From Gordius sp. MW1 (lineage: Eukaryota > Nematomorpha > Gordioida > Gordea > Gordiidae): DNA of 64,000 nt. The notes under the pieces are model-generated. The model did no database searches. It was not told the DNA's origin and was given only the letters and a program-made list of their open reading frames with translations. Below, in pieces: positions 21,687-35,126 of the stretch. Position 1 is the first letter of the stretch. Each line of letters begins with the position of its first letter. The stretch spans positions 14,045,001 through 14,109,000 of the forward strand of contig OZ038530.1 in NCBI GenBank assembly GCA_964036665.1. The letters are read 5' to 3'. Made by a program: the position numbers and the translations under genes.

Positions 21687-22743
21687 TCTAATTCTTAAGG
21701 TTGGGAGCTAATTTCCAATGGATTATTAAATATGCCAATCAAAATCGATGTTATGACCTACTTTTACTTAAAAAGTTTTCAGTCTTCTACTCTTGTGGAA
21801 AAACTTCGCCCAATGGCACATGGGGTTAGGGGGAGTCATGCGAAGATATAAAAATGTGGTTATATTAGGCAATGGATATAATTATAAAAACCGCCAGGGC
21901 GTCGAGAGCTTTCTTGGGATGTCAGGACTCTTAAGTTAATACAAAGCCATATACCGTAAATTAAAATCTCATATTATGTTAATGTTTGCGTTATTTGAAT
22001 CGGAAAATTAAAAAAAAAATAATGTGTTCCGTTGTTTTGGTAAAATGTTACGGATAATGTGGAAAGAAGATTTGAAAATTAGCTAGAACTTGTTTTTTAT
22101 CCATTTATTTACTTATATAATGAAGAAAAAATTAAACTTTATATTAAATTGGGTTACTGAGGCTCTTGCAGCAATGAAAAATAAATGGACACTAGAAAAA
22201 TTTTTTGAATTTTTTCTTAAAAGTGATTTTAATCATAAAATCTATAGTAGAAACATTTTAATACTTAACAGTCGATATTTTGAATCTAAGAGAGCTTTAA
22301 AAAATACGCAACGGAGCTATTATGTCTTATCAGGTGGCTATAATACCCTCTGTAGTTTTTGTTATTATATTCACAAAACTTTCAGTTAACATGAAAACCA
22401 CAAAATAACAAATATATGACTTTATTAAGTATTTTGCACATAAAAAACATCAGTAACGTTTGCATGCAAATTCATTTTCATGCTATTGTTAAATTTATAG
22501 TCTCAACATTGCAGTAATCTTTATTTAATTTATTATTTTTTAGCAACTTAGTTGTTTGATAGAGTTAGTTTGACTATATTTTTTTCCTATAGCCGTTTGT
22601 CACACCTGGTGGTCAGCTCCATCAAGTAGTTTTTTCACATATACTTCTGCACTTACATATTCGCTCTCTTTTCAAATCCATATATATCAGCTTCCACCAT
22701 TACATTGTATCCTAGAACCAAGTGAGATTATTATTAGCTTCTA
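21687..22743. other. No recognised gene
   Basis: 21850-22060 resembles the spacer at 7274-7480. A 99-codon plus-strand frame at 22090-22389 has protein-like parts (NWVTEALAAMKNKWTLEKF), but I recognise no family and see no splice or flank support. Confidence 0.4.
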
Positions 22744-24330
22744 TCACCTTTCCCAGACCTTCATTGCAAGATTTGTTAACTTTAACCCCCGATTGTTATT
22801 GCACTCTTGTACATTTCCCTTCATTTTATACATTGTTACAAGACAGCTTTCCCTCCACTTATCAGGCATCCTTCTACTTGCAAGTATTTTGTTAAATAGC
22901 TTTGAAAGTAAATGTGCATCTAAGAACCCTATCATTTTAAAACCTTCTATAGGTATGTTATTAGGTCCCATAGCTCTACCCATGGTCATCTTCTTCTTTC
23001 ACTTCAACTCTAAGTCATATTCACTTATTTCGCAATTGTCCGAAAACCCATATTCATTCTTCAACAAATCCTGATAGTATTCTTCCCAACGCTCTAGGAT
23101 TGATAGTCCAGACTTAAAGTGTTACCCTCTTTGCTCTTTGTCGTTTTTAATTTTACCACATCTCATGAGTTCCCTGCCCAAGTCTTTGAAATTGTAGATC
23201 TATTTTTTCACTTTTTAACATCTAACTTGGCGGTCAAATCTTCGTACACATGTGTTTAAGCCATGGCAACACAACCTTTACTTCATTTTTAACTTTAAAA
23301 TATGCCAATTTGTCTCTTTAATCCAGTTACCCAACGATATTTTGTAAGGTTTTTTTAATTGACTAACCGTTGCACGTCTTCGTACCACCACCACGTCTCT
23401 AACTTTCTGTATACCTGGATTGCCTACCCCTAGGACACATTTCGTTACTAATCGTTCCATGTTGACTATGTTATTCCATGTTTCGTTAGCATTCTGATTA
23501 TAGTTTACTTGCAATCGTTTAATTATCATTATAAACGTCTTTGAAATTTTGTAGCCCGAACAATTTAAGTTTCACATTTAGTTCTTCGTCTTTTTCGTCA
23601 TGAAATGACATAGTCCATCACATTAAGTATGTTTTGGGCTAGAATTGCCTCACCTGGTATAACCTTATACCCGCGTAAATTGAATTCCTTTTTCGATTTT
23701 AAGAGGAAGTCGACCTGCGAAGATGGATTCCCATTTTCAAACGTTATTAGGTAATTTGAATTCTTTCGCCATTATCGTTTCTCGACTTTATCCATTTTCG
23801 TCATAATATTGTTTGAACCCTTCTCTTGTTTGGACGTGACCGTTCACATCAGCTCCCATTATAGTAATCTCGGCATACAGATATCCTACGACGCTTTTCG
23901 CCTAATTCTTACCGAAGATCATCCTTTTATTCGACTGTGCATTTGGTTTTCGGAGCATAACTGAACGCTACATGAATTATTTGACCTTCTTTACAAAGTT
24001 TCAACGTCATAAGTCGGCCACTCTTTCTTTGTACCATGACTTTATCTTGCCGATTTGAAGCTTATATGATTTCCAATCCCAACCCATTTTTAAGCCTTTG
24101 AAGTAAGTTGTAGCCTTCACCAATCATCCTTGTGTATACAAGATATTTCACCCGCTGTTGGCTGAGTGTGTCAGCAAGTTCTCGACAAATTGCAGTCATT
24201 GTTCCAACATTATGCGAACCCACCAATCTTGTCTTTAGCACACTTCTTTAATTACATCCGTTTGCGGATGATGTAGTGACTCCCGTTCACTTTTCGCATG
24301 TTACAGACGCCAACTATGCTGGTCGTTTGA
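22744..24330 (-). mobile_element. Older, decayed RTE-type retrotransposon
   Basis: Minus-strand pieces run from an endonuclease (about 23760-24230, including NVGTMTAICRELADTLSQ, KDKVMVQRKSGRLMTLKL and ADVNGHVQTREGF) through a linker to the reverse transcriptase start (22744-22989, MGRAMGPNNIPIEGFKM and NKILASRRMPDKWRESCLV). They align with the order in 28024-31083 but are more diverged, with many stops. The rest of the reverse transcriptase is missing. The ends are not resolved. Confidence 0.75.
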
Positions 24331-25540
24331 GAAGCAGGTCCAACTCTTTCATTGCTTACTTTCCTATGTACTTTCATATCGAGAATTCTGAAAAGAGGTA
24401 ACGCTCGACTAACCTGGCCTAGCCGTGTTGACGATGTGGATGTTTATTAACCTATTTGGGAAAAAGTGCAATAGATTTGAACCACGAGCTTCTAAGGCAA
24501 AGCCTCCCTCAATATACCTTTAACTTATTTTTTGCTTCCTTGCTTAATAAACTTCATTCTTCTTTTTATGGGCAAAGATTAAACTTTTGTTGGAGGGAAG
24601 GGGGGCAAAAAGTATGGTAATAATTTAATGTGAGTGGGTGGAATTGTGATTTTTTAAAATTGTAACTACAGTTATATTAAATATATAAAAACTTCTAAAT
24701 TACAAGGCTGCTCCCCCCCATCTTGCCTGAACCCTCGCTTTTTATAATCATGCACATGATTGGTTTCACGCTTATAAAATAACACGATTTAGTATGTTTT
24801 AATGAACAAAAAGTAATTATAGCCCTCTGTCAACAGCCCTATGGTTAAAATACTTCATTGTGGGTTGTTATCTGAGTTATTTACAAAAAAAAATTATTAA
24901 TTCTTTCTATGATATAAACAATCCTCTATCAGATATATTTGTTTGAGTTCTAAAAGTTGATAGTTGAAAAATTAGTTAAAAAGAAAATTTAAAAATTTCT
25001 CCATATTTTTCCACTATAATTTTTCAAGAAAATTTTTAAGCATGGGATGCGTCTTTATAAAGTACATTTTACATATAACTCTAACCCGGTATAATTATTA
25101 ACACGAAAATTATTCGAGAAGATATCTATTGCCCTGAGACAAACATAATCCCGGGCTCCTACACCACCTAAATTAAATGTGACCATATCAAAATGGAATC
25201 TTACCCATATAATGAATATAACTGCTACTTACTAGCTTTGGGACGGCTCTGTAATTTTGTGGCGAAAAGATGCTCAATCAAGTTTTTTTATGACAAGTGA
25301 ATTTGTAAAAAGGATATTGGTGTAAATTTAAAAATATAGTTGGTATTTCTAAGAGCCTTAAATTATTATGTAACTATAAATATTTTTTATTCTTCTAATG
25401 TTTAATTCTAAGTTAGAAGAAAACTTTTCAGACTTTTTCCAGGGGGGGGGAAGGGGGTGAAAAATTTTCTGTTCTCTCTCTTTGCTATATAGCGTCTTTC
25501 CAATTATTTTATAACTTCAATTAGAAGTGATATTTTCTGT
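24331..25540. other. No gene seen
   Basis: AT-rich sequence with one G-run (about 25441-25460). Nothing coding or recognisable is seen. Homology to the receptor family flank starts near 25540. Confidence 0.45.
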
Positions 25541-26001
25541 AGCTTGCTCGGTGCACTATATATCTTTATCAATTATTTATGTTTGGAAATGGTTAATTAC
25601 TAATTAAAAACTTGGATCATTTATTAATAAGGTGGCATACTCTTTTGCCATCGCATTAAAGTGCTATTAATAATTTAAACGAAATCTGTAGAAAAACCTA
25701 ATTTCAAAAACTATATTTGTGATTTAAAAACATTTTTCTAATTGACCATTTAAAAAACATTAGTGTCGGTAAATTCAAAGTAAAAAGCTTTTATCTCTTT
25801 TAAGTCGAAATACAATTCTCTTTTAGGTGGCATTTTAAATTGTCCGCCATTGGCTAAAGATTTTTTATTGAATCATTAACTCAAAGATATAAATAATGGT
25901 AATTCCTAATCTCGCTCATATTTCTTTCATTCTATGTCGTTTTTCCTACTCTAAACTTTCGCCTACGATTACCCCAACTCATTTAAAACAGCGTTACAAA
26001 A
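25540..26001 (+). promoter_or_regulatory. Conserved 5' flank of receptor 2
   Basis: It shares blocks with 1326-1867: CTTGCTCGGTGCACTATATA, TATTAATAATTTAAACGAAA and AAAGTAAAAAGCTTTTATCT (from 25777). Regulatory function is inferred from conservation in three copies. Confidence 0.45.
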
Positions 26002-27111
26002 ATGAATTATTTTAAATCTCATAAAAACATGGATCCTAAGTATATAGTTTTAAGTCAAACACTTACTTCAAATGAAGGCTTCAAACAAAATTATATACTC
26101 AACATTTCTATTTTTGCCATCCTTGTAACGTTGGGCATTATTGGAAACTATCATTTATCAGTCATAGCGAACATGGTAGAAAAGAAGATAGCTAGACCAT
26201 ATTATTTCATGAAATGGATGGCAATCACGAACTTTATAATATCAGCTACCTATATTTTAGATCCCATCCTGAGTTACTATTTAAACTATGTAAAAAATTC
26301 GATATTGTGCACCCTTGGGTGGAATATTTGCGTGTATACCATAAATCTTTTATTAAATGCTTGGCTTAAAAAAGCCAGTATGCTCATGACGTTGCTTCTC
26401 ACAATAGATAGATATATTGCCGTTTGCAAACCATTTAAATATCGTAGCCCTCGATACGATATAAGATTGTACAGATGGGGCGTTTTCTTGTGTTATCTAA
26501 GCTCTTTGTTGATCAACGTCCCCGTTATATTGAGAAGTTCCACACGTAAAGCTAATCACACATTAGATGGAAACTTTTCGAGAAAGTTGAATATGTGTTT
26601 TGATGGCTATTACACGATAAGGAATCCAGTCATTTTTAACAATACCTATTATCAAGTTTACGAAATAGTTAAAGAAATCATTTTAGTATATGGCCCAATG
26701 TTAATCATATTGGCCCTGAATATTTCTATAATTCGTCGCTATAAAGCTCGTATAAAAGTAAAGCCGAATCCTTTATCCACGACTGCTATTAGGTCCAAGA
26801 ATTATGTAAAGTGGAATACGGACATGCAACTGACGGTGTCATTGGCGATTACTTACATTTTATTAATTTCAACACTTGTCCCTATGTCTATAAAGAGAAT
26901 TCTTAATAGTTATAATGCATGCAACTTAATGAAGCATTATGCTGAAATAAATATGGTTGAATCTCTCAATTTTTGTCTGAGCTTTTATATATTTTTGGCA
27001 TTAAATGGAGATATTCGTAGACTCTTCTTGAAGACCTACGGTTTTAAAACATTTGCAATCAAATCAACATCTTTCGTCCCTCCTCAATTGCAAACAATAA
27101 CTCCTAAATGA
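26002..27111 (+). CDS. Class A G protein-coupled receptor, paralogue of 1868-2947
   Basis: An intact, intronless 369-codon seven-helix receptor. Seen in the sequence: GN at the end of TM1 (N49), C103 and C199 for the TM3-ECL2 disulphide, DRY at 136-138 with the same IAVCKPFKYR loop, a basic third loop (RRYKARIKVKPNP), and a TM7 LSFYIF in place of NPxxY. It aligns with receptor 1 along its length, with most changes in the N-terminus, ECL2, ICL3 and tail. Methionine 10 (26029) lines up with the start of receptor 1 and may be the real start; the longer reading adds nine residues. A peptide ligand is likely from the family look but unproven. Confidence 0.93.
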   Translation: MNYFKSHKNMDPKYIVLSQTLTSNEGFKQNYILNISIFAILVTLGIIGNYHLSVIANMVEKKIARPYYFMKWMAITNFIISATYILDPILSYYLNYVKNSILCTLGWNICVYTINLLLNAWLKKASMLMTLLLTIDRYIAVCKPFKYRSPRYDIRLYRWGVFLCYLSSLLINVPVILRSSTRKANHTLDGNFSRKLNMCFDGYYTIRNPVIFNNTYYQVYEIVKEIILVYGPMLIILALNISIIRRYKARIKVKPNPLSTTAIRSKNYVKWNTDMQLTVSLAITYILLISTLVPMSIKRILNSYNACNLMKHYAEINMVESLNFCLSFYIFLALNGDIRRLFLKTYGFKTFAIKSTSFVPPQLQTITPK

Positions 27112-28010
27112 CCTATTTTCTCCTTCTTGTTCGTTTGATAGAAAACATATAATATTTATGTTCATTACTTAAAAAAGTTAACACCAAAAATGGAAGTAAA
27201 TTGTTATATATTATGTCTGCTTCTATATTTTAACACTAGATATTATGTAAAACATAATGACTTATATCTGTCAATACCCCTTAATAAGACACAAGATCAT
27301 TCTAATGTTAATTTATTTTTAACGTACCCTATGATTTTAACAAAATGTTGAATGTTGAGAATATTTATTAAGGTAAAAATTTTCTTAAATATCAATATCG
27401 TTGTATCACAATGAATTGTTTGTTTCTATCGCGGCCTTTCAATTTGTAAAAGTATCATGTTATGTGGCAGGGTAATAATAAAATAAACTTTTTTGTATTT
27501 AGATATTTATCTTTTATATACCATAAAAAATAGTAAATTTTGACTCATACATTAATTACTAGGACTGTGATAAACATACACATTATCTTGTTTAAGAAAT
27601 ATTTTAAAATTTTAAGAAAATTGGAATTATTTATCGACAATAAAAAACGCATTCGATATTAGCTAAAATTCAATGGCTTCACATCTGCATCGATTCCCTT
27701 ATTTTTCTAATTTGTATTGTACAACACTAAGCGGACTAAAACATTCCCTTTACTATTCTTATTATTATAAATATAAAGTATTAATTAATTTGTCTACATA
27801 TCTTAAAGATGTAGATTAGCGAAATTAGTGATTTTTCTCCTTATTAAGGAATTATCTCAATCTGGATAGAACAACATTCCTAAAATTATCACCTTAAATA
27901 GGGCTTCATAATATAGGATATTATTAAATGTTATTAAACGGTTCCAAATTAGGTTTAAAACAATTCAACTTCAATTTTGTAAACATATAATGCGATGATT
28001 TCTCTCCATT
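27112..28010. other. 3' flank of receptor 2, no gene
   Basis: The first 380 bp or so match the 3' flanks of receptor 1 (partly) and of the dead copy (to about 27490). The remainder is AT-rich with nothing recognisable. Confidence 0.5.
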
Positions 28011-31000
28011 AACCGATGACTATGACAACACTACCTACGACGGTCCCAAGTCCGTGTGCAAAAAGTGGAGGGTTGCCGTCAGGTCGGAAGCCGGCTATAA
28101 AAACCAACTCCAAAATTATGATAGTTTTAAACAAGATTTTACAAGAAAAGGCTAGGGCGTCCTACACAAACGACGCGCATTGCATACCCCGCCCGTGCAA
28201 TGTAAAAAATACACTAGGGTCATTGCCCAACTCACAACAAAGGCGGTTAAGGAAACTAGTTGTTGAAAAAATGCGAATAACGTTTTGGAATGTGGGAACG
28301 TTGACGGGGAAGAGAAGTCGCACAAATGCTAAAAAGAAGAAAGTACACATCGCCTGCCTACAAGAGACGAGGTGGAACGGAACGAAAGCTCGGGAATTAG
28401 GCGAAGGATACAAGCTTTTCTACAGTGGGTCACCAAATCGTAGAAACGGGGTCGGTATCGTTCTAAGAGAATCGTTCAAGGACAAAGTGGTGCAAGTCAA
28501 GCGTTGTTCCGACAGGCTAATGTAAGTGAAGATTGCATACCTCCTAACCGTTATGTGCGCGTATGCTCCCCAAATTGTGTGTTCGGAATCGAAAGACATA
28601 TTCTTTGATTCATTGGTAAAGGAAATACAAGGAATAGGACAGGAAGAAAGGCTAATTATTGGAGCAGATTTCAATGCCCACGTAGGGAAAGATCGCCTCG
28701 GGTATGAACGCAATCATGGAGGCTATGGGTATGGTCTGAAGAACAAAGAAGGAGAAAAACTTTCCAAGTGTCCCAAGCATATGACATGGCGATCGTTAAC
28801 ACCTATTTTCAAAAGCGCGAAGGTCATATTGTGACCTATAGAAGTGGGAAGCATTTTAGTCAAATTGACTATTTGCTTATACGGCGAAAGGACTTATGAA
28901 GTATCAAGGATTGCAAAGTAATATCGGGAGAAGTTATCGCCAGGCAACATCGTCCCCTTGTTATGGATCTTGACAGAAGAGTATTTCCTGAAAGAAGAAA
29001 GGTCTATGAACCTCGAATTCGATATGAAAGGCTAAAGGATACGTCGACGAACGAAGAATACCATCAAAAACTCACTCTTGGGTGCAAGGAAGTTGCAAAG
29101 GGACGTAGACGACGATTGGGAGACGCTATCTAAGGACATTGAGGAAACAGCGATTCATATTCTAGGACAGACCAAAGGAGGCAAAGCTATGAATAGGGAA
29201 CTATGGTTGTGGGATCAAACGGTTAAAGATTTCATCGAAAGAAGGAAAAATCTATATAGACGGTGGCATAAATCAAAAAAGTCGGAGGATTATCAAGAAT
29301 TTAGGGACGCAAAGAGGGCCGCAAAAAAGGCCGTTGCAAAAGCGAAGAATGCCGCGTACACCGAGATGGCAAACAAACTGGATCATAAAGGACGGGATAG
29401 GCTTATGTACAAAATTGGCCAAGATAAGGGAGAAGAAAAGTCGCGATGTCGGAGTTCTTAAAATAGTCAAAAACGAGAAGGGTCAAACCTTATTAAAGCC
29501 GATAGAAGTGATGGAAATGTGGAAAGGATATTTTAAGAAACTTATGAATATTGCAAATGACAAGGATTCTCTTCCCAAAATTGAGCCTAATATAAGCATG
29601 GTCGAACTCTTTCAGGAGGATGAAGTTAGGACACAAATGAACAAGATGCAAAAAGGAAAAGCAAATGGCCCAGATGGAATACCTATGGAAGCTTTGCTCG
29701 GGTGTCGTGAAGAAGGAGTCACCACCATGACAAACCTCCTTAACAAGATATTGGTAGAAGAGCGAATTCCTAATCAATGGAGAGCAAGCACAATTATACC
29801 CTTATTTAAAGGCAAAGGAGACCCTCAGGATTGTGGCAATAGAGTTATCAAGCTAATATGCCACTCCTTAAAGCTTATGGAGAGGATCTTAGTAACAAGG
29901 CTGAAAAACGAGGTGGAAATATCGGTTAATCAATTCGGATTTGTGGCCGGCAAATCCACAATCGACCGAATCTTCGCCCATGCTGGATAAGTATGGTGTA
30001 AAGAGGAAAGACTTACATATGGTTTTTATCGACTTGGAGAAAGCTTATGACACGGTCCTCCTTGATTTAATATGGTGGTGCCTGAGAAAACAAAATATCC
30101 TTGACGCATATATACGGCTTATGAAAAATATTTAAGAAGCCTCAAACTCTTGCGTTAGGACGACAGTTGGAAACTTTAAACCTTTTCGGGTTAATATTGG
30201 ATTACACCAAGGCTTTGCTTGAAGTCCCTTTTTATTTAATATAATTATAGACACGATAACGAGGGACATTCAAAAGCCATCGCAATGGTGTATGCTATAT
30301 GCCGATGATATATTACTATGCGAGGAAACAAGGGAGAAAGTTTTCGATGAAGCCGAAAAGTGGTCAAAGCGCTTAGCTGGATATGGTTTGAAGGTCAACG
30401 TCGAAAAACGGTATACATGGAAATGAACGTTACAGGCACCCCATCACTGGATGACCATCTAAAGTACCCAAAAGTAGACAGAATTACATACCTCGGCTCG
30501 ATGCTACATCAAGAGGGAGGTTGCGCAACGTAAGTCAATGCCCGGATCCAAAAGGATGGCTTAAATGGCGAAGTATATCTGGTGTAATGCGCGACAAGAA
30601 GATGCCAATATGGTTGAAGAGCAAAGCTTACAAATCCATCGTAAGACCGGTGTTACTATATGGAAGTGAAACATGGGCATTAAACACCACGGGAGGAAAG
30701 CTTATTACAAGCCACAGAGATGAGAATGATACGGTGGAGCTTGGGGTAAACTAAGCTCGACCATATGACAAATGACTTTCTCATGACAAAAATGGGTATT
30801 CAACCTATGGCGGACATGATTAACGAAAATCAGCTAAGGTGGTATAGGCATATACTAAGAAGGGACACGGATGACCTAAATCGCTAAGTACTAGACATAG
30901 AGGTACCCGGGAAGAGAAGAAGAGAGGAAGAGGACGACCCCGTGTCACGTGGAAAGGGCAAGTCGATAAAGTTATGAAAACTAAGGAGATTAGTTAAGAC

Positions 31001-31096
31001 ATGGCACTCACTCGGTCAAGATGGAAGAAACTTATCAAAACAAACCCCACGAATGTGCAACCAAATAATGATAAAGAAGAAGAAACCGATGACTAT
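28011..31096 (+). mobile_element. Near full-length RTE-type non-LTR retrotransposon (dead)
   Basis: The element is 28024-31083 (3060 bp), with AACCGATGACTAT at 28011-28023 and 31084-31096 as a 13-bp duplication. An AP-like endonuclease (from 28271: ITFWNVGTLTG, HIACLQETRWNG, IGADFNAHVGKD, SQIDYLLIRRKDL) is followed by a basic linker. The reverse transcriptase (29400-30420) has KANGPDGIPMEALL, NQFGFVAGKSTIDRIF, FIDLEKAYD and YADD (about 30300). The C-terminal RLRWYGHLLRR-type region is at about 30830-31060, ending in GATAAAGAAGAAG. At least six stops or shifts break the frame. The length and simple-repeat 3' end fit the RTE clade. Confidence 0.92.
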
Positions 31097-31460
31097 AACC
31101 GGGCTGAATTAATCTCGTAAAAATTAATAGAAGCGTACGAGAACGAAACACTGGTCAACAAAAACAATCAACCAAGAAAAGGCTATCAGATTTTTATAGT
31201 TCCTTGTGCCGGAATCAAATATATTTTACTGTCTTAAATGGATTTAGAATAACGAGAGTAAGTGATTCTACAGTTTTTAGGATGTGTATTGCAAAACAAA
31301 TTCATCAAAAGCATAATGCAAAACAAACTTAGGATTATAACTTAAAAAATTGACGCAATAAATTATTTTTGATCTATATTAGAAATTTATTTGTTTTCTA
31401 TATTTTATATTGCAATATCCGCCAAGTCTTTTGGTTGCCATCTTTTCGCTATTCCTTTGG
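31097..31460. other. No gene seen
   Basis: AT-rich sequence between the LINE and the next hAT relic. Confidence 0.5.
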
Positions 31461-32126
31461 GGTATTGATCCGATCCGATCCGAGGGGTTTTTGAAAAATT
31501 TTATATCCATCCGATCCGATCCTAGTTTTTTAAAATCTAAATCCGATCCGATCCGAGTTTTTTAAAATCTAAATCCGATCCGTTCCGAAATTTTTAAATT
31601 AAAATTTTATGAACAGAACTTTTTATTGATGATTAAATTCAAAATACATAAAAATAAGGTATAGCAATTTTAATAGACCCGAAATAAATATAAAATTTTA
31701 TTTGACTAATTCCATATTATCATATAAAAATAATAAAGAATCTAAATTTTCTGGTTTAATTCGCGTTCATCTTTCTTCTAATGTTCTTCCAGCCACCGAG
31801 AAATTTCTTTCCGAAGTAGTAGAGGTTGCAGGTATAGCTAAAACTTTATTTGCCAGCTTATAAAGCTTTGGCAGGATTGTTTGATATGAAACCCACCATT
31901 TCAGCAAATGTTTTTTTGAATCATATTTGCAATCGTCATTTCAAAGATAATTATAAAAAGGTATACTAAAAATTATTAATTTAATTAATTAGAACTTGTT
32001 ATTGTTTATTTTGAATTTAAAATCCGATCCGATCCGACTAAAATAAAATGTTGATCCGATCCTATCCGACTTCCAAAATTAAAATGTTGATCCGATCCGG
32101 ATCGGATTGATCCGTGCACACCTCTA
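31461..32126 (-). mobile_element. hAT relic with GATCC-rich ends
   Basis: Subterminal iterons of ATCCGATCC fill 31465-31585 and 32020-32115. The right end AGAGGTGTGCACGGATC (minus strand) is typical of hAT termini. On the minus strand, about 31905-31770 encodes KLYKLANKVLAIPATSTTSE followed by RNFSVAGRTLEER, a hAT dimerisation domain. The rest of the transposase is gone. No clean 8-bp duplication was found. Confidence 0.75.
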
Positions 32127-33235
32127 ATTTGTATATTATATTATGATACACACTATCGGATGAGCCTAAAACCGAGTTCTGGGGTTATGTTCTTACAAAA
32201 CTCGTTCATATTTCATATAATAGTAGAACATTTGCTATTATAATTAAAGAAGGAAAATGGGGGAGCGAGGGGCGGAAATGGTGGTAGGAGAGGCAACGCC
32301 GAGGCTAGTGATAGCGAAACTGGCGAAAGCCATGCTCGTGAACGAAAAAATTTGCACAATTTGCACGAGCCATAAGGGGGAGTGGAGTGGGTGGTAAATT
32401 GCATAACACTTAATTAAACCCAAGTTGGATATAAGATTTAGAGCCATAGCATTTTGCGTTATGAGGTATACATGTTAGGTTGTTTGTACATCGCTAAGTA
32501 AACGTCAAGGCGCAAAACTAGTGTTTCGATTTCATCTCGGGTATGAAAATCTCCATCTCGTCTCCACAAGAAGACTCGACATGTTTCGACTGTAAATATT
32601 TTTTATATTATCTAAATTTTTCCCCTACATTATTTAAATTATTAATAAATAAGCCTTAACAAAATAAACATGACGAACCATATTTTTTATTCAAAAACCT
32701 TTTTAAACATGTCATTTACTACTTTGAGATTAAGTCTTTTAGTTAGCATAGGCAAAAATAAGAAATGCCTTTAGTTAAATAATTAAAAAAGAGTTTTAGC
32801 CGTCGGATATAACAGTCATCAGTTCGTTCCTAAAGAGTTTTTAGCATGTTTATTATTGATATAGAAACTTGAAAGATATCAGTGGATGCATTTTATCATA
32901 ATTCATAACTGAATAATTAATTTCACATATTACAACGTTGTAAAAACAAATTAGACTGGCATTGTTACCGATAAATTTGATTAAATAATTAAATAATTTT
33001 AAAACAATTACTATCACATTCAAAAAGTATACAATTCTATTATAGTGTAGAGGACCCCATATTATCTTCTAAGGTACACATACCAAATGCATTTTTTGAA
33101 TAAGTTAGCCGTAAAATACTTTTTATTATTAAAGCTTATACTCGTGCAAATTGCTCAAAAATTCAGTTGATTTGAGTTCAATTGCAACCATGTTAAAGAT
33201 AATTTAAGAGCCACGACAAATGCAAAAAAGGATTT
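32127..33235. other. No recognised gene
   Basis: A GC-richer island at about 32255-32400 has a plus-strand reading (GNAEASDSETGESHARERKN) that looks protein-like but is short and without splice context. Otherwise this is AT-rich sequence. Confidence 0.35.
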
Positions 33236-35126
33236 ATTAATTGCTATGCAATTTATGGGCTCGTTTTTTGTTGTCCGTCCGTTGTCCGTCCGTCTGTCTG
33301 TCCGTTACCCTCCCTATCTATTTGCATTGGGTATATTAGGTTATCGATTTTTTAAATTAATGCATGAGAAAGAGGTGCCCCACCCCTCATCTCTATCTCC
33401 CTCGCTGTGTTATTTTTAAAATTAATGCATAAGAGGTGCCCCACCCCTCATCTCTATCTCCCTCGGTGTGTTATATATAAGATTTGTTAAATTATCTATT
33501 ATATAATAAACATAAATAAAAGTTGTTTACTTTTAATTGCTATGCAATTTAACTAGTTATATAATAAACATAAATAAAAGTTGTTTACTTTTAATTGCGA
33601 TGCAATTTAACTAGTTTTTTAGTTAGAATCCCGGAGTTTTTTTTGACTCTTATGATTGTTCTTGTTACTATTGATAATAAGAATTTTTGGACGTCCGCTG
33701 GCTCTTGACCGATGAAAAAAATGACCATTGGCCAAAATGTGAATCTAAATTATTTTTTTCGTTTTTTTTACTATTATGATTGTTCCTGTTCCTACCATTG
33801 CTATTATGACTTTTTGGCCGTCCGCTGGCTGCTGACCAATGTTATATAATAAACATAAATAAAAGTTGTTTACTTTTAATTGCTATGCAATTTAACTAGT
33901 TTTTGGGTTAGAATCCCGGAGTTTTTTTTGACTCTTATGATTGTTCTTGTTACTATCATTGATAATAAGAATTTTTGGCCGTCCGCTGGCTCCTAACCGA
34001 TGGAAAAAATGACCATTGGCCAAAATGTGAATCCGAGTTTAATTTTTTGTTTTTTTTTGACTATTATGATTGTTCCTGTTCCTACCATTGCTATTATGAC
34101 TTTTTGGCCGTCCGCTGGCTCCTGACCGATGGAAAAAATGACCATTGGCCAAAATGTGAATCCGAGTTTATTTTTTCGTTTTTTTTGACTATTATGATTG
34201 TTCCTGTTACTACCATTGCTATTATGACTTTTTGGCCGTCCGCTGGCTCCTGACCGATGGAAAAAATGACCATTGGCCAAAATGTGAATCGACAATATTT
34301 TTTTCGTTTTTTTTGACTATTATGATTGTTCCTGTTCCTACCATTGCTATTATGACTTTTTGGCCGTCCGCTGGCTGCTGATCAATGGAATAAAATGACC
34401 ATTGGCCAAAATGTGATTCGAAAATTTTTTTTTCGTTTTTTTTTTGACTATTATGAATTTATATCCACTTTTACCGTGTCCTGGCTGCTGACCAATGGAA
34501 AAAAATGACCATTGGCCAAAATGTGATTCGAAAATTTTTTTTCGTTTTTTTTTACTCTTATGAATTTATATCCACTTTTACCGTGTGCTGGCTGCTGACC
34601 AATAAAAAAAAATGACCATTGGCCAAAGTGAGCATCAAAAATTTTTTTTTTCGTTTTTTTGGCTATCATTGACTTATAGAGTATATGTTGGTACTGACCA
34701 ATAGAGAAAAAATGACCATTGGCCAAATTTTTGATTTTTTAATTAAAAATTGTTCAAATTCAACGAAAAATTTCTCCCAACAATTCTGCAAATTGTTTTA
34801 TAATATAATGTTTGTTAGACCCATAATCACTAAAGGCCATAAAAACTAATGTAATACGCAACTAGATGCAAACACTAAATCTAACCCTAACCCTTGCCTA
34901 TATTACATTTTGCCTATAAATGGAAAATTTGTATAAATAATTAATTAATCATTAGGCATTTAATACCCCCCCCCCCTATAGGCATTCTCGCCCCTTCCCA
35001 CCTTTCTCGCCCATAAATTGCATAGCAAAAATGATACATTTATACGAAGTACAGATGAGTCGTCCCCCCTTCCCTTCCCCTCTTCCCTTCCCTTCTCCCC
35101 CTTCCCACGAGGGCCGAAGGCCCGAG
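33236..35126 (+). mobile_element. Helentron-like element, copy C
   Basis: It has the same ends as copies A and B: the subterminal repeat TTGCTATGCAATTTATGGGC at 33241, a GTCCGTCCG microsatellite at 33270-33305, the inverted subterminal repeat at about 35009-35030, and the hairpin GGGCCGAAGGCCC at about 35111-35123. Internal differences: a 60-bp duplication (GAGGTGCCCCACCCCTCATC at about 33374 and 33435) and three copies of a 58-bp segment carrying the subterminal repeat (about 33498, 33555 and 33841) interleaved with the minisatellite. It has no tRNA-like head. Confidence 0.65.

Noticed and set aside
32255-32400. Possible exon reading GNAEASDSETGESHARERKN
   Set aside because: Too short, no splice partners and no family match.
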